From: Cadophora sp. MPI-SDFR-AT-0126
Taxonomy: Eukaryota; Ascomycota; Leotiomycetes; Helotiales; Ploettnerulaceae
DNA length: 64,000 bases
Direction of reading: 5' to 3'
Assembly (NCBI GenBank): GCA_020747065.1
Contig: JAGMVK010000009.1
Span: forward strand, 2,480,001-2,544,000
Positions 44,045 through 56,560 of this stretch are shown piece by piece. The notes beneath the pieces are model-generated. The model ran no database searches and was not told where the DNA came from. It was given only the letters and a program-made list of their open reading frames with translations. The number at the start of each line of letters is the position of its first letter. Positions within the stretch are counted from its first letter, which is position 1. The position numbers and the translations under genes are program-made.

Positions 44045-45636
44045 TCATTCAATGTAGTACTTGATAGGCTTGTAGCTAAGCTTTCGAGGCTCATAGGTTG
44101 CGAGTACTTCAAACCCATATCGTCTTGGCCCAGAATCCGGAGGATAAAAAATCGCAGCACACTTTACAAAGGATTCCCAAAATCGATATTTGTCGATGTG
44201 GTCAAAGGTCGTATTTCCGAACTGCAGGCCGAAACGGGTCTTCAGAATGAACTTGAAGAGTTTGAAGTCAAGGGGACACATTTCGTGTTCGTCGTTGTGG
44301 TTCGGTAGGCCGGATTGGGCAAACATATATTGCTGTAGGCTGTAGATATCTACGTTTTGAGGTGCTCCTTCGGGATCTAGTATCGGGTCTGCGGAGTCCT
44401 TCAGTAGGTGAGAGGGGTTCGCAATCAATAAATTGCTTTCAGAAGTATCTTCCACAACAACCGGCATCGTGATATCCTCAAGCCCAAACACTCCAAATAG
44501 AATCACCGTCACTTCCCGTGTCTCCCCTGGTATCTCTTGCCTTGCTGGACGCCAATCAAGATCCCAAAATGCTTCGTCTGGTGTGTCCTCGTAATGTCTA
44601 TCATGCCAGTGACCGTATCCACCCCTTCCATTACCGTTGGCGAACTTGGGCTGTAATACCATGAGAAGCTGGTAAGCACATAACATAGCCATTAGCTCCC
44701 AAACACCGCTAACTTGTGAAGAGTCCAGATCAAGGAAGGGACGGCATTGGTTGGCGGATGCAAGACGCTTGCCGTCTTCTACGATCCACTCAGCGAACGC
44801 ATCGAAGACTGATTGCTCTTGTTCATCGGGAGCGGAATTGTTGTACAATAGGAAGCGTTGCAGGTATTGACTACTTTCGGGCGGGAAAATGGGTTCGCTC
44901 CAATCGTAGTATTCGAACGTCGCTGGATCGCGGGCAGGATCGTACTTCCTTAAACATTCTCGAGGGACCCCTTCTGGTCTGCTGGCCGAGGACGAGAAAG
45001 GTTCGTTATAAGCCCCGTAGAACACAGCTCCGGCGAAGAAAGTTCTGTACATAGCTCTGTAGAACCTTTCTCTCCACACTCTCACTTCAGATGGCGATTT
45101 AACGCGCGCGATCTCTTCTGTGATACTCTCCATATAACCACTAGGATAGATTCCCCAATCCTCTGAGGTCACGCACATGTGCTCAACACATTTGACCAAA
45201 TGTTGAAAGTTGAGGAGGTCATTTAATTCGGATAGCTGTGCCTGCTGAGGCTTGCTGCAAAGCTCGTGGATTGGGAGCGGATTTGGTGGGGTCCTACCTT
45301 CACGAACGGCATTTCGGACGAGGTTTGTAGCCCGTACCTACGGTGTTCTAAGTTACGGAAAATATGAATGACTTCACGACACGTGAAGTTTCCTAGCTTG
45401 GGTACTTGGAGAAGGACGACGGAGATTCATCAACTTACAGCCAGTAAAGCGTATTCGAATGCAGGCAGGGCACTTCTTCCCACCTGCCAAATTATTGTTG
45501 ACATGTTCGACAGCCATATAGAGTGGACGTATTTGGTTGTCAAGATGACTGAGATCAAGTCGGGGAATGTCTGGCACTCGATCAAAATACCGACAACGAT
45601 CTCTGGCGGCCCCGATAAGAGAATGTTTCTTGTCAT
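44045..45636 (-). CDS. F-box-like hypothetical protein
   Basis: Exons 45636-45439 and 45337-44045 join across a 101-bp phase-0 intron (GTAAGT donor) into 496 residues. The opening, ILLSGPPEIVVGILIECQTF then DLISVILTTKYVHSIW, has the hydrophobic pattern of a fungal F-box (LPxEIxxxILxxCxxxxDLxxLxxTxKxxxxxW), which recruits substrates to SCF ubiquitin ligases. The rest (TNLVRNAVREGRTPPNPLPI, GVWELMAMLCAYQLLMVLQP) is typical of uncharacterised fungal F-box-like proteins with no further named domain. The start is uncertain: ATG 45636 puts the box at the N-terminus as usual, but ATG 45726 is in frame and would add 30 residues. Confidence 0.65.
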
Positions 45637-46521
45637 TGTGGAAAACTCTTCTGTGATCTGCTGCAAGGAAAAGAGGCTTGCGATCTTTTCCGAATGAAGT
45701 CCAAGATGAAGATAATGGAACAACATCAACTGGGAAAATCGTGCGTTCGACTTCACAGGAAGACGCGCAGCGGCGCGTGCCTCGGTACTGGAAAAGAACG
45801 AATTCAAAGTTCATGGCCGTGAGCGGCCCGAGTTAAGCGATGACGGAAGTACTTCCGTACTTCAGAGTAAGCCCGAGGAAATATAGGTTAAAGTAGGATT
45901 GATGCTACTGTACTGTAGAGGTACACATGGAGTGGTTTGAGGCAGTTGGCATTGGCATCCATCGCTTAGGAAAATTGACTAGTAGCGCCGGAGGCCGGCT
46001 ACTTGCAGAGGGAAGCGGCGCAGCCACCTGCATGACTTTATCCGGTCGGAGGGTGAGGATATCCATATCTTGTACATTGCAGCTCTCAGCTCTATTCTGG
46101 ACCTTACTTGCATTCCAGTCAGCCGTGAATGAAAGGCCTAGCCAATGACAGGCTAGACTATACTGGGCTGGACTTATCAATAAACATTTGGCAAAGTCAC
46201 CTGAGTATGAGCATAGTAAGTGAGTAATGAGTGAATCACGAAATCTGGCGAGGAGCGTGCAACTAACAATAAACATTAAGCACCAAAGTAAAGACCAATA
46301 ATGATAACATCACACCAAGCTGCCAGCCACGACCCAATCTTCCGAAAAGAAAATCGTGTCGAGCCGAATCCCCAGACCAAGCTCCATGCTGAAGCGAAAG
46401 TAAAGTGCAAAACATGGTGACCATGCCTCAATCCATCGATCCATCATGAACCCAATACTCATTCAACATCATACAAAGCTTCTTCAAGCGATTCCCAACC
46501 GAGGCAAACCACCTCGCTCGC
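45637..46521. other. Intergenic region, no gene recognised
   Basis: About 885 bp with the promoter of the F-box-like gene and the 3' flank of the Pil1-like gene. Short ORFs near 45905-46276 have no domain. Confidence 0.5.
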
Positions 46522-47735
46522 TTATGCAACTTGCGAAGTCTCCGTCTCACTGGGCTCATAGGCACGTCCAGCCGGTCCAGTGGCAACTGAAGTTCCCGTT
46601 CCACTGCTAACTCTGCTTCCATCAACACCGGCAGTAGTACCATGATGGACAACACTCTCATCACCAGCAACACTATCCGCAGCGGTCGTACCAGTACCAC
46701 GCTGACTGGCAGATCTAGGCATGAGATTGCTCTCGAGGTTGCCGGCCTGGGAAGGGACATCCTCCAACTCTGGCTGCCAATCCTTGAGATCATCCTCTGC
46801 ATCGTTCAAGATCTGGCGTGCTTGACCAGCGTGCTCGTAGGCAGGACGAACATCACCTGGGATAACGGGAGTGTCGTCGAGAAGGTTGAGGAGACGACGG
46901 CCGTGGCGGGCGAGGATGATTTGCTTCTCTGCGCGCTCGATGGTAGCTGCGAACTCGGCGGCATATGCTTCCTTCAACTTTTGTCTCGTCTGGTATGGTT
47001 AGCAGCGTCTTGTCGCTTCTGCACGCGGAGAATCGAAACATACCACATTTGTCAATTGAGCCTCAGCAACCAAATTCTCCGCCTCAGCACGAACAAGCTC
47101 CTGCTCCAATGTAACCAACTTTGCGCTCTCCGGTTCCTTGATCTTTAACTTCGCAATCTCATCTGCGATCTTCGCCTTATGGTCACGGCTCGGCTGCACG
47201 CTCTTCTCCGTATTTCTGATCGCCTTCAAGATCGCCCTGCTATCGTCGATATTATGCGCATACAGATCCTCCTGCTCGCCCAACTCGGAGAGTAGAACAC
47301 CAATCTTGTCGGAGATGTCGCTGACGGAATCATCGTTTGTGGCCTCGCCCCAGTCGGAGAGCTGCCCTGCGATGGAGAGACGCTCTTTGCCAGCAGCTTC
47401 GTAGCTTTGGATCAGGTGGTTCTCGGACTTGATGAGCTTGTAGAGCTTCTTGCTGAGTTCGGGCTGCACCGTGCCGCGAAGGGAGCTGAAGCTGAAACCA
47501 TGGCGAGGGCTGGTCGCGGACGAGGAGCCGTTCTTGTTGGAACGAATGGAGAGTGCTCGATTCCTGGAAGATGGTGGATTAGCTGAAGCTCGTAGAGATT
47601 GTGGCAGACCAGGAATAATTCTGACAAGTGTCGTAAAGTAGTATTCCCTTTGTTTTCTTTCATGAAGGAGTTCTCCCGTCGCAGAGAGAAGGTATGGGGC
47701 ATGTTGACGGAGATCGGAGGGAGTTGAGCTTACAT
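46522..47735 (-). CDS. PIL1: Eisosome BAR protein, Pil1/Lsp1 family
   Basis: Core eisosome component that coats plasma-membrane furrows (MCC) through its BAR domain and responds to sphingolipid long-chain bases and Pkh kinases. Exons 47735-47734, 47563-47044 and 46989-46522 give 329 residues, the usual size. The first exon contributes only AT; the G of the start codon comes from exon 2 after a 170-bp intron (GTAAGC…CCAG). The result, MNRALSIRSNKNG, is the expected Pil1-type N-terminus; the frame upstream of exon 2 is open but has no ATG. The BAR domain runs from about residue 35 to 240 (LSKKLYKLIKSENHLIQSYE, QLSDWGEATNDDSVSDISDK, AKLKIKEPESAKLVTLEQEL, EAYAAEFAATIERAEKQI). The tail is acidic, then Ser/Gly/Thr-rich. 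Whether it is the Pil1 or Lsp1 orthologue is not resolved. Confidence 0.92.
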
Positions 47736-48860
47736 TTTGTGCTTATCTTGGAGATCCGATCAAGGTTTACTTTCTAAAGAGACCGTCAGCTCTTTCCATA
47801 CAGTCATTTCTTTCTCCCTGGGGTAGGTATCATCGTGACTTCCTTCAGCTTCAAATACGTCATCCAAACGGATGCGAAGGAGAAAGATCAAACCCTTGCA
47901 AATAGCGGGGGGATAGTACTTACCAGAGCTGATATATTAAGAACCAGGGTATGAAGATAAACTTTCTGTTTCTGGATATTATGCGTTCAGGGTTCTTGCT
48001 TGACTGAGTGTTTGGATTTGTGGATTTTCTGTTTTGAAGTTGGAAGAGATGCATGCATGGGGGGCAGAAGCTCTTGTCCCGCTGGTCTTTGCCTTACTTG
48101 GAGCTGTATGTAAACGCGGAGCATGCGGGAGCGCAAGTACAATGACGTATGTCGTTCGCTAAATCATCTGCCGGGGGTGGGAGTCTAGATTTCAGGGTCC
48201 TCGGTCTTCGTCTCTTCACAAGGATCTTCATCTGATTTGGCGGCAGAGGATTGTATTAAAGGATGAAAATATATATCATGCGACGACGTCTGGTTTGAAG
48301 AAAACCTCAATTATTTATTTGACTATGCATCACCGTTTTCAATCAGCAGAAGAGCAACCATTATGGGAGGTATCTTCAGCTTCATCACGTGAACTGAGCC
48401 GCCCCCAAACATTGCTGTATTGCTGATCGTTCTCTGAGTGGAAGCGATGAACGGCTGTGCATATTCTGACAGGCGATCAATGTCTGTAAACAAGTTCTGA
48501 TGGAAGGACAAGGCTGGCACCAAACATAATTTTCCGTCTCGAGTTGGAGCTGACATTTCCTGGTTGTGACGAGCAACACTGGAGCATCGCAGCTTGAAGT
48601 ATTGATACTAGTAAATTCATTCAATCATACAGTGCTCGAAGAACATTACAAGAAATACTAGACCACTGCTCAATATGCCACCCAAACCCGCTTAACTCCA
48701 AAATAAAATGTTCCCAGCAATTTCACCCATCTTCCCATGCCCCAACTCCAAGTCTACCCCGCGTCGAATCCATGTCAGGATATTCTCATCCCCACATCCC
48801 TTCAACCCCTCCCAGTATCGCCGACGATTAATCAACCTCCCACTTCTGCCTCCAACAAAT
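47736..48860. other. Intergenic region, no gene recognised
   Basis: About 1.1 kb upstream of the Pil1-like gene; promoter and 5' UTR expected near 47740-48000. Small ORFs around 48323-48624 are not supported. Confidence 0.5.
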
Positions 48861-49130
48861 CTACCGATAAGATCTCGTGCTGTGCCTCTGCTCAACCACA
48901 ACAGGCACACTTCGTCTGTAGCTGTTCTGGCTCATCCGAGGAGCAATATATTCCCTGCTAACAGGTCTCGATGTCCTGGTCACAGAAGTGTACGAAGATC
49001 TTCCGTGTCCGCCATGGCCATGGTGATGATGAGAGTGATGCGAGTGCCGAGAGACTGGACGAGGAGCCACGTAGACCTCCTCGACGTACGAGCGGCGGTG
49101 GTGTTTCTTTGGTGAGGAGAAGAGACACAT
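48861..49130 (-). CDS. Small His/Ser/Arg-rich protein, conserved in ascomycetes
   Basis: Single exon of 89 residues from ATG 49130. It opens MCLFSSPKKHHRRSYVEEVY, then VAPRPVSRHSHHSHHHHGHG, and ends in Arg/Ser-rich sequence (YRRSVPVVVEQRHSTRSYR). The MC-F-S-x-KKHHRRS opening and VAPRPVSRHS segment are familiar from short fungal proteins without known role. The His cluster could bind metal (speculation). The open frame extends upstream of 49130, but the sequence there does not look coding. Confidence 0.6.
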   Translation of the reverse strand: MCLFSSPKKHHRRSYVEEVYVAPRPVSRHSHHSHHHHGHGGHGRSSYTSVTRTSRPVSREYIAPRMSQNSYRRSVPVVVEQRHSTRSYR

Positions 49131-50549
49131 TGTGACTTGTGTGGTGGTTTGTTTTATGATTGCGTGTGATTTATTTGATGCGTGAATGGACGAGAGTGGG
49201 TTCGAGAATAGACGCAATAGATATACCAAGAGATCTGAGCTGGAGTTGCAGAGGACAGAAGGAAAGACGGCTGAAGCTGAAGAAAAGTGACTCAAAGCCC
49301 AACCCAAGGACAACGAGGCATACTTATGTACTCCTCTCGACTCACTCGGTCTGACAACACTATCAAGGTCAAGGCTCCCCTCCAATGACATATGCCAGCC
49401 AGCCAAGAACCTACCACAGCACCCATGAACTCCCCTCCCCAGCAAATGCCCGTCCATATCAGCCCCCCTCCACGACGCTACCCCGGCCACCCTCGGTCTG
49501 GGATGTCACTGACCATACCCTTGAACACAGCTAAAACCGTTGTAAATCCATCTCCAGACGCAAAATTCGGGGCTGAGCAGAGCCTCAAAATTCTCTCACC
49601 GACTTAGTGAGTAATACTATTTAAAAGCGCTCACAAGACAGGAGATATATTCGCTGCCTAGAAGGCCCTAAATGAGTCCAGCTGACACGAAACTCACGAG
49701 AGACAGAGCCTTGCTCGTATGTGCGTGAGCGCTAGAAGAACAGTAGAACATAAAAAAATCAGGACTGGCACTTGTTGTCTTGACTTTAACTTTCCGATGC
49801 CCAATCGGGGCTGTGTATGAATCCAGTTGTTGCAGAGGAGATCTGGAATCTGTCGCGAGGCAGGGTCTGCATGGAAGAATGTTGGAAGGAAGCAATTGGC
49901 GCTGTGAGGAAACGGGATCAGGCTTTGAAGAGTGTGCTGCTCGGCAACCCTGAGCCGACGTCAGCCTGCAGAGACATCCCTGCTAACGTATGCTCGATTC
50001 GGCTTTCACAACATCACCATCAGTTTTCTTGCCCTGGATGGGGAGTTTTGCCTCCTCGTGTTTAACAAGTTTTTGGATCGTATGTTGGATATACGATATG
50101 TCGGCAGTTCATTGGTTACCGATTGTTATGGATTACTTTGCATACAAATCCCCATATTAATTGTCGTTCGTGACTGTGGGTCCGGTCAACTACTTGGCTT
50201 GAAGCTATTTTCAGTACTCCTTTTATAGAAACACACGGTTGAGGAATTTTCCCAGCCTTATCTTCATTTTTACCATACTTTGCCTCCACCTTTGTCAAGG
50301 AGAATCGCCCGATAACTCACAGCATCCGCTAATAGGGACTAGGCCTGGCCCTTCCCTGTCAAGCCTGATGTTAATCATTTACAGTGATTTGATCAATACG
50401 AACCTACACTCTAACCTTCTATTCTACTCAAGAAAGAGGCTGAAGCAACTGCAAACTATATAATCTCTATATTCTCCGCAATCACAAGTTATACACATGT
50501 TCCCACTCCTCGTTGTACTGCAACTCCTCGGCTAACTGTTGCATGAACA
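49131..50549. other. Intergenic region, no gene recognised
   Basis: About 1.4 kb; ORFs such as 49392-49607 and 49817-50065 show no domain, splice continuation or familiar start. Confidence 0.5.
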
Positions 50550-51113
50550 TCACCTCCAATCCACCATCTCAGCCGGGTCAAAGTGCTCCTTGATATACCT
50601 CTCAAACTCCCCAACATCAACACCCGACTTGTGCGGATCTCTCAACATCTCCTTCACTGCACCAAGTCATCATACTCTCTTCAAACTCCACTCTCTCAAA
50701 CTCTCCAACTCACACAATCTCTGCATGTACGCCGTCCTCGTCTCCACCACCCCTCTCGGTTTCACCTCCACAATCTCAACCAACAATCCCTTCCCCACAA
50801 CCTCATCTCTCGTGAATCTCTCTCTTTCCTGCTGTCTCTGCCATATCAAATCAAGCATGTCTTTAGCAACGGTCTGCTTTGCGGCTTTGATACTCGGGGC
50901 TATTCCTTGAAGTGTTGTTCTTTCCTCGGCCTCTTGAAAGGAAGAAAGATCTGGTCTTGGTCTTATAATTATTGTAGCAGTGAGTTCGACTTTCCATGAT
51001 TTTGCAGAGCCATAATCCTCGGAGCCGGAGTCGATGAATGAGATGTCTTTGATGCTGGGGAAATTCCCTTGTGCGAGCTCATGGAGTTGTTGGACGGGTG
51101 TTTTAGGCGACAT
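50550..51113 (-). CDS. Small dsRNA-binding-domain-like protein
   Basis: Exons 51113-50714 and 50656-50550 give 168 residues. The 57-bp intron has a perfect GTGAGT donor and GCAG acceptor, phase 1. Without it the frame stops at KRV, yet coding-like sequence (KEMLRDPHKSGVDVGEFERY then IKEHFDPAEMVDWR) continues behind two TGA codons. The N-terminal half fits a dsRBD: TPVQQLHELAQGNFPSI for helix 1, SWKVELTATIII for the strands, and SIKAAKQTVAKDMLDLIWQ for the C-terminal helix with the Lys/Ala pattern. The domain is divergent: the usual GxGxSKKxAK loop is replaced. A role in RNA binding is inferred only. Confidence 0.65.
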
Positions 51114-52852
51114 GTCGATGGTTTCGCGGGAATATTATGCTTGGAAGAACTGGCGAAAAATAAAATATCTCGGTGTGATATCTCAATGATTAAAGAACTT
51201 ATTGCCGAATCGTGGAAGGGGGAGGATATGCTTATTGATGCTTGGTCATGATATGTTATTCTTTAGAACTGTACGTGGGCGAGGGCCAAGAAATATATAC
51301 AGATGGCTAATGCTACACAGTCTAAATTCCAAGACTGTGGTGCACTGAGGCTCATTCTAACCCGACTCTCAAGATCTGGTTCGCATAGACTAGTTGCAAC
51401 TTCGTTCTTCTTGGACGCGGCGCGCTGTTCGCTACCAGAGTTTTCCTTGGTGCTAGCGTCGGGGATGGGGTCTTTCTGACTCTGACGATATCTCGAGTAG
51501 AATATTCCTCGGTAGCGCGAAGATCGGATGTGAGCCGACTTGTTGACGCGCTGAAGCTTATCATAGCTTTTCACCTCATGCCGGGCCCGGAGTACCAATT
51601 AAGGCCCCCTTTTGTTCTCGCTTAACGTTTGAACCCAAACAAACCGATGCAGGAATGCAATGTGCATTTGCTTCAGACGAGGGAAGCAGCGTCACTACCC
51701 TTGGACTTTAACAGGTGAGGCTATAGAGCTGGCTGTATGTGTGTATCCAGTTCAAGCTAGTTAATTATGACAGCTTGTGCTCGTCCACAAGGCACGAAGA
51801 TAGGAAGCTGCTAGGTGAGTCGTTAGTCATTGAAGATGGAGAACTCTATGTAATTGATGGAGCCAACGCCCATGGACTGTTTGACCCCCCGAGTTCCCTA
51901 GTATTAACGACCAATTTTAACTCAAAAAATCCACTCAAGTCCAAGTCATTTCCAGATTCGAGGTTCACTTCTATAGATTCCTAGCTTCTGCTTTTTCCAG
52001 AGCAATAATATGAAGCGTCGCGTCAGTCGAAATGTGACTATGAAGCCTGAATAAACTATGTCTAACCCAAGAATCGAGTTCGAAATACAGATGCCTATCC
52101 AACCCCAACAAAATGAAAGCCCCATGATTCGCAGTCCCATTCACATTCAGTACCACTTATCCTCCATCGCTCTGCTCGTCTCAGGCATCTCAGCCAGAAC
52201 TCGTACGTTCACCTGCAAGGAAATTCAAGAGACTCGACTGCTCGTGGCAGACGATAAGAAGAAATGATCTTTCGGTACGGTGGAGTGAGGGTCGGTGACG
52301 GGGCGAGGAATCAAGCAAGCAAGACATTGTACTGTGCAACTACGTAAAGAGGAGGGACGGTGACTCGCTTGAGGTCGAGACTGGCATGTTTTAAAATTAG
52401 GCTTCAACATGAATAGATGATTCTCTTTAGAATAATGTCAAATGGTAGGATATTGACTCAAGAGGATTTCAATTTCATTTCTGAATAATTGATTTGTACT
52501 GATATATTGCTCAGATTGAAACTGACAAAACTCCCTCTCAATAATGGTATAGAAAAACACATTTGAGATCCTTGACGCCAGAAAATGCCACTACGCAGTA
52601 GTAAGATACGCGGATCGTACATACACAAAAGACCCAAGGGCACAAAAGAAATCACTCCGACAACACCTTAAACATGATGCATGCATAGAACCCTAAGCGT
52701 ATGCAAAATCAACGAAGTAATATAGGATATCCAGCCTTTCAACTCCCTCAGGACAAGAATCTAGGCGCGAGCAATGATCGCATTATCTCATCTGTTCTTT
52801 TCTTCCGCAACATCATCACATCAGGTCGTAATCCTCCACACTTCAAACATTA
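51114..52852. other. Intergenic region, no gene recognised
   Basis: About 1.7 kb. ORFs at 51263-51598, 51739-51984 and 52058-52267 have no recognisable product. Its right end is the 3' flank of the fibroin-3-like gene. Confidence 0.5.
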
Positions 52853-54531
52853 TTATTGCTGAACTGGATCCCATCTCTGTGGTTCCCTTCCTCGACCCTC
52901 ACCAGGTGACAGAGCTTGTGGGATGCCTCTGTCTTGGTTCCCCGGTTGATAGGCCTTGTATCCTGGGTATGCTGGTTCCTGAGGCGGAGAACTTCTGCTC
53001 GCATAGCTTGGTGCTGCAGTACCGACATTACCGAAGTAATCCGAATTTTCAGTCCGTGGAGGTGGACGACCATATCCTTGTTGAGGAGGTGGTGATTGTC
53101 GTGATTGATAGGAAGGCGCTCCTCCTCCGAAATCGAACCCGGAATTATTGTTCAGCGCTGGAGATCCTGTACGCATTGGTCCACCAGGTCCTCTCGAAGG
53201 TCCCCTTGGAGGTCCGTATTGATCATTTGGACCTGGTCCTCTAGATGGACCGCGGGGAGGACCGTTAGGGCCGGGGCCTCTCGAGGGTCCGCGAGGGGGA
53301 CCACCACCTTGCATGTTATCCGAGCCGTATGACCGATCCGTATATTGTCGTCCTGGTCCTAAAGGTCGTGAAGAGTCGGAGGAGTACTGACGATTTGGAG
53401 GAGGAAATGGTCGCCCGTTGTCTGAATATTGATCGTTCGGATATTGCCCTTGAGGCTGTCTTCCAAATCCACCAGCTGCACCTCCATCGAAGCCATTATT
53501 CTGGGCGTACGGATCCTGGGGAGCAGGCGAACCATATCCTCTACCTTGGTTGTCGTAAGCCTCAGGTGCATCGTAAACATCTTGAGCAAAACCACGGCCT
53601 TGTCCGTCATATCCTTGTGGCGATCTCCCACCATAACCGCCGCGATCTTGTCCAGGCGCTGGTGATCCATATCTGCCATTTCCATTGAAAGCTGCTTGAC
53701 TCTGGCCTTGGTGATCACCCGCAACACCCATATAGCCATTATTTCCAGCGCCAGGTCTTGCGCCATAGGGACTGTGTCCTTGTCCAACATCCGGACTCGG
53801 AGGTACGCTCGAACCAGCAATAGCAGCTGCCGCCATCAGAGGCATCTTCTGTCCTGTAGCTGGATCCAGTTCCCCCAACTCTACAGCATTCTTCTCTTCC
53901 TCTGGAATATGTTTCTTTGAAGCTGCATCCCAGCTGGGCATTGGTGGGAGGGCGTCGTCATTCAGCGGAACAACCTTGGGCTCGACGTATAACCCATTCT
54001 TCCCTACTTCGAACTGGGCATATTGAGGTGGTGTTGGTTGCGTCGAAGCAACGTTCATCGGTGAACCAGCCGCAGGAAGTGCTCCTCCCATCATCGGCGC
54101 AGGAGCCTGATATCCTTGTGTCGGGTGAAAAGGACTGTCTTTATGCTTCATCGGTTTGTCTTTCTTTCCAGCGCAGCTATCCCCGCAGCAGTCGCAACAC
54201 TTCAGAAAGGAGAAGCAACTACAGCAACATGAAGCTCCACAACAACACACGCGACCTATGCAGGTCACGACCGAAAGGAGAATGAGACCGCCAATAATTA
54301 TAGCTGCTATTACGGGCCACCTGTGATTGTCAGCCATACTCTTTAGTGTCGATGAGCGAGCGTCACGAACTTGCAATACGTAGCATTCATACAATTATCC
54401 CAGCTGGAAAACGAATCCTTCACATTATTGACCTCGTCCGTGATGCCTCTCTTTCCTAACAGGCTGTCAAAAAATATCTCTCCAACCCCTCTGCGTACGC
54501 TCCTCTGCATAGACGTCGCGATGTGAGGCAT
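52853..54531 (-). CDS. Fibroin-3-like fungal membrane protein
   Basis: Exons 54531-54371 and 54320-52853 (50-bp intron, phase 2) encode 542 residues. The N-terminal part MPHIATSMQRSVRRGVGEIF and DSFSSWDNCMNATYCKWPVI lead into one membrane helix at about 54-75 (AAIIIGGLILLSVVTCIG). A Cys-rich juxtamembrane segment follows, CCCGASCCCSCFSFLKCCDC then CGDSC, probably palmitoylated or metal-binding. The block KKDKPMKHKDSPF then GYQAPAPMMGG is the conserved mark of proteins annotated as fibroin-3 related in ascomycetes. The rest is Gly/Pro/Tyr/Gln-rich and disordered, with three copies of a GPPRGPSRGPG unit at about residues 395-435. Likely anchored in the plasma or vacuolar membrane; function unknown. 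Confidence 0.85.
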
Positions 54532-56560
54532 GTCGACGATATTGTTCCAGTCAAACTGAGCGTTGTCGGTGTGCAGATCGCAGCGGCAGAGCAAATAGTC
54601 GACACGGTTCCTCGATTGTTCGAGTCACCACCAACTTCGCAGATATCCAACAAAAGGCAAGTCGTGACTCGAAGGAAAGGTCGGATCGATTCGGATGGTC
54701 CAAGGCAATCCCAATCAAATATCGCAGATCCCCTCTTGCTACTCCATAATCCAAAACGGTGAAGCTCAATTTCCCTCGTTGCCGGATCTGCTGACGATCC
54801 GCTAAACCCGTTCGTCCTGTGTTCTGTTTCCTGTTGCTCTCCCTTCGTAGAGTTTTCGTCTGTTATTGTTGTCGCCGTACGCTTTGTGTCGCAATAGCAA
54901 AAACAATTATAACCCCAACACCCAACTCGTCGCGGGAAACGTCTGCAGTGCAGGAAATTGAAATGCAGTGGAGAAGAGATGATCCGGCGGGTGGCCCGAA
55001 GGTTTTCAGGGTGATGGGATCAGGCTGGGCTGAAACGAGGGCGACTGGGCTGTGCAATCTCACGATCAATCAACGTCTGGAAATAGCCTGGGCCTCGTGA
55101 TGTTCTGCCTTGGCGGATGCGCAGCTCCAGTGGTGTATAAAGAGCGTGCGTAATTGGAGGCTTTGAATGAAGGAGTGACGATAGTTGGTAGAATGAAGAG
55201 ATAGAGAAAGAGAAGAGGAGGGCGGCGACGGAGGTGAAGGTTGGAAAGTGAGGAGAGAAGAAGAGAGGGATGGGATGGGATGCAAGGAGACACAAGTGCC
55301 AAAAGTGGATGCGCAATCAATCCGTTTCCTTGGGGGATGAGGCGTTCGTCGCTTTCCCCCTGACATTAGCACTTCGGACCGAGTCTTGGCAAGGATGCGA
55401 TGCGAGGACAGACGAGGCGAGGCGAGGCGAAGCGAAGCGCGTTGCATTCCAAGGTGAGCGGGACTCGAAGGACTGTGGCGCGTGTAGTGTGGCGCTGAAC
55501 CAACGGGGAAGTATTTGAACGAATACGAGATTGTTTACACTTCACATCACAGACTACGGCGATGGCCATTCTGTCACTTTGTGATGTAGGGAAGCTTTAC
55601 CTCATTCATTTCCCACAAGTTTTCAGTCTTTTGAAAATCTTCGCGGCAAGATCTCAGGATCCTGAAATATTCCTACTCAAGATCCGAAGTGCTCGTTCCG
55701 CCTCACCTGAGTCGAGCTACCAACCAGGAACGACTTTCTAGGAAGCTTGAAAGAATCGAAAGAAATTACTGACAACAGAGAGCAGCAAGGTATATTCGTT
55801 GCCATTTCTTCTATACTCGGAAGCCCAGCACCTTCAAACTGTTCTGAGAATTTCTGTGGGCGTGGTGTTGGAACTTCTGAATGAATCCGATGTCACGATA
55901 GAGAGGAACTTTACTAGATAAGCCAGATCCTAAATACCGAAATCTCTTTACCGTCAATGATCGGGTTCAACGAACGATGCTAGACTTCCAATAAATCAAA
56001 ATTTCAAGTCCTATCAAGATATTACCCGCTCATCTTGTGCTACGAATTGTAGTTGGCGTGGCCTGTTTCGATTGATACCGGATACATGGTTCAGGCTCTC
56101 GTGGTTATGTTGTGGTTTTTGCGTGCACGGGTTGAGTTTCTTGGAATTGAACAATGTAAACGCTTGTCTTAGACCAGCCTTACTCACAACCGTTTTTATT
56201 CAACTCCAGCTCCTTCCCTGCTTTCTGTATTGACTCAGACTTGCTTTGTTGATCTCGTTTACAGTACAGGGATGTGGTCGTCCTGGATTATTGCTTACAG
56301 CTTGTGAATTTCAGCTGGCAATCTTTCTGTTCTTGGGTCAATCAAATAGGAATATGATTCTGGATGTGCTGGTTTATGTAGGCAAGCTCCTTCTTCCGTA
56401 TTCCCTCTTCCAGGCCGCGACTGCATTCTATCGCGTCGATTTCGTTTTCGAGAAGAGCGCTTCCACCACCACACATCTTCAACACCCTTGCGATCGATCG
56501 ACCGATATCAGAAACCACAACCACCAACTCATGTACCTTTCACGTCAGCCCTGCCCCATC
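54532..56560. other. Intergenic region with purine-rich tract and GGCGA microsatellite
   Basis: About 2 kb between divergent genes. It holds a purine-rich stretch (about 55180-55280) and a short GGCGA/AGCGA repeat at about 55410-55440. No gene recognised. Confidence 0.5.

Noticed and set aside
45430..45807. Longer N-terminus of the F-box-like gene from 45807
   Set aside because: The codon at 45807 is TTG, not ATG. In-frame ATGs exist at 45726 and 45636; the latter places the F-box-like segment at the N-terminus.
48323..48624. Overlapping minus-strand ORFs of 77 and 79 codons
   Set aside because: No domain, no signal peptide, no splice partner; two frames equally open.
49131..49490. Upstream extension of the small His-rich protein
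   Set aside because: The open frame continues 120 codons upstream but the translation has no fungal-protein character, while MCLFSSPKKHH at 49130 is a familiar start.
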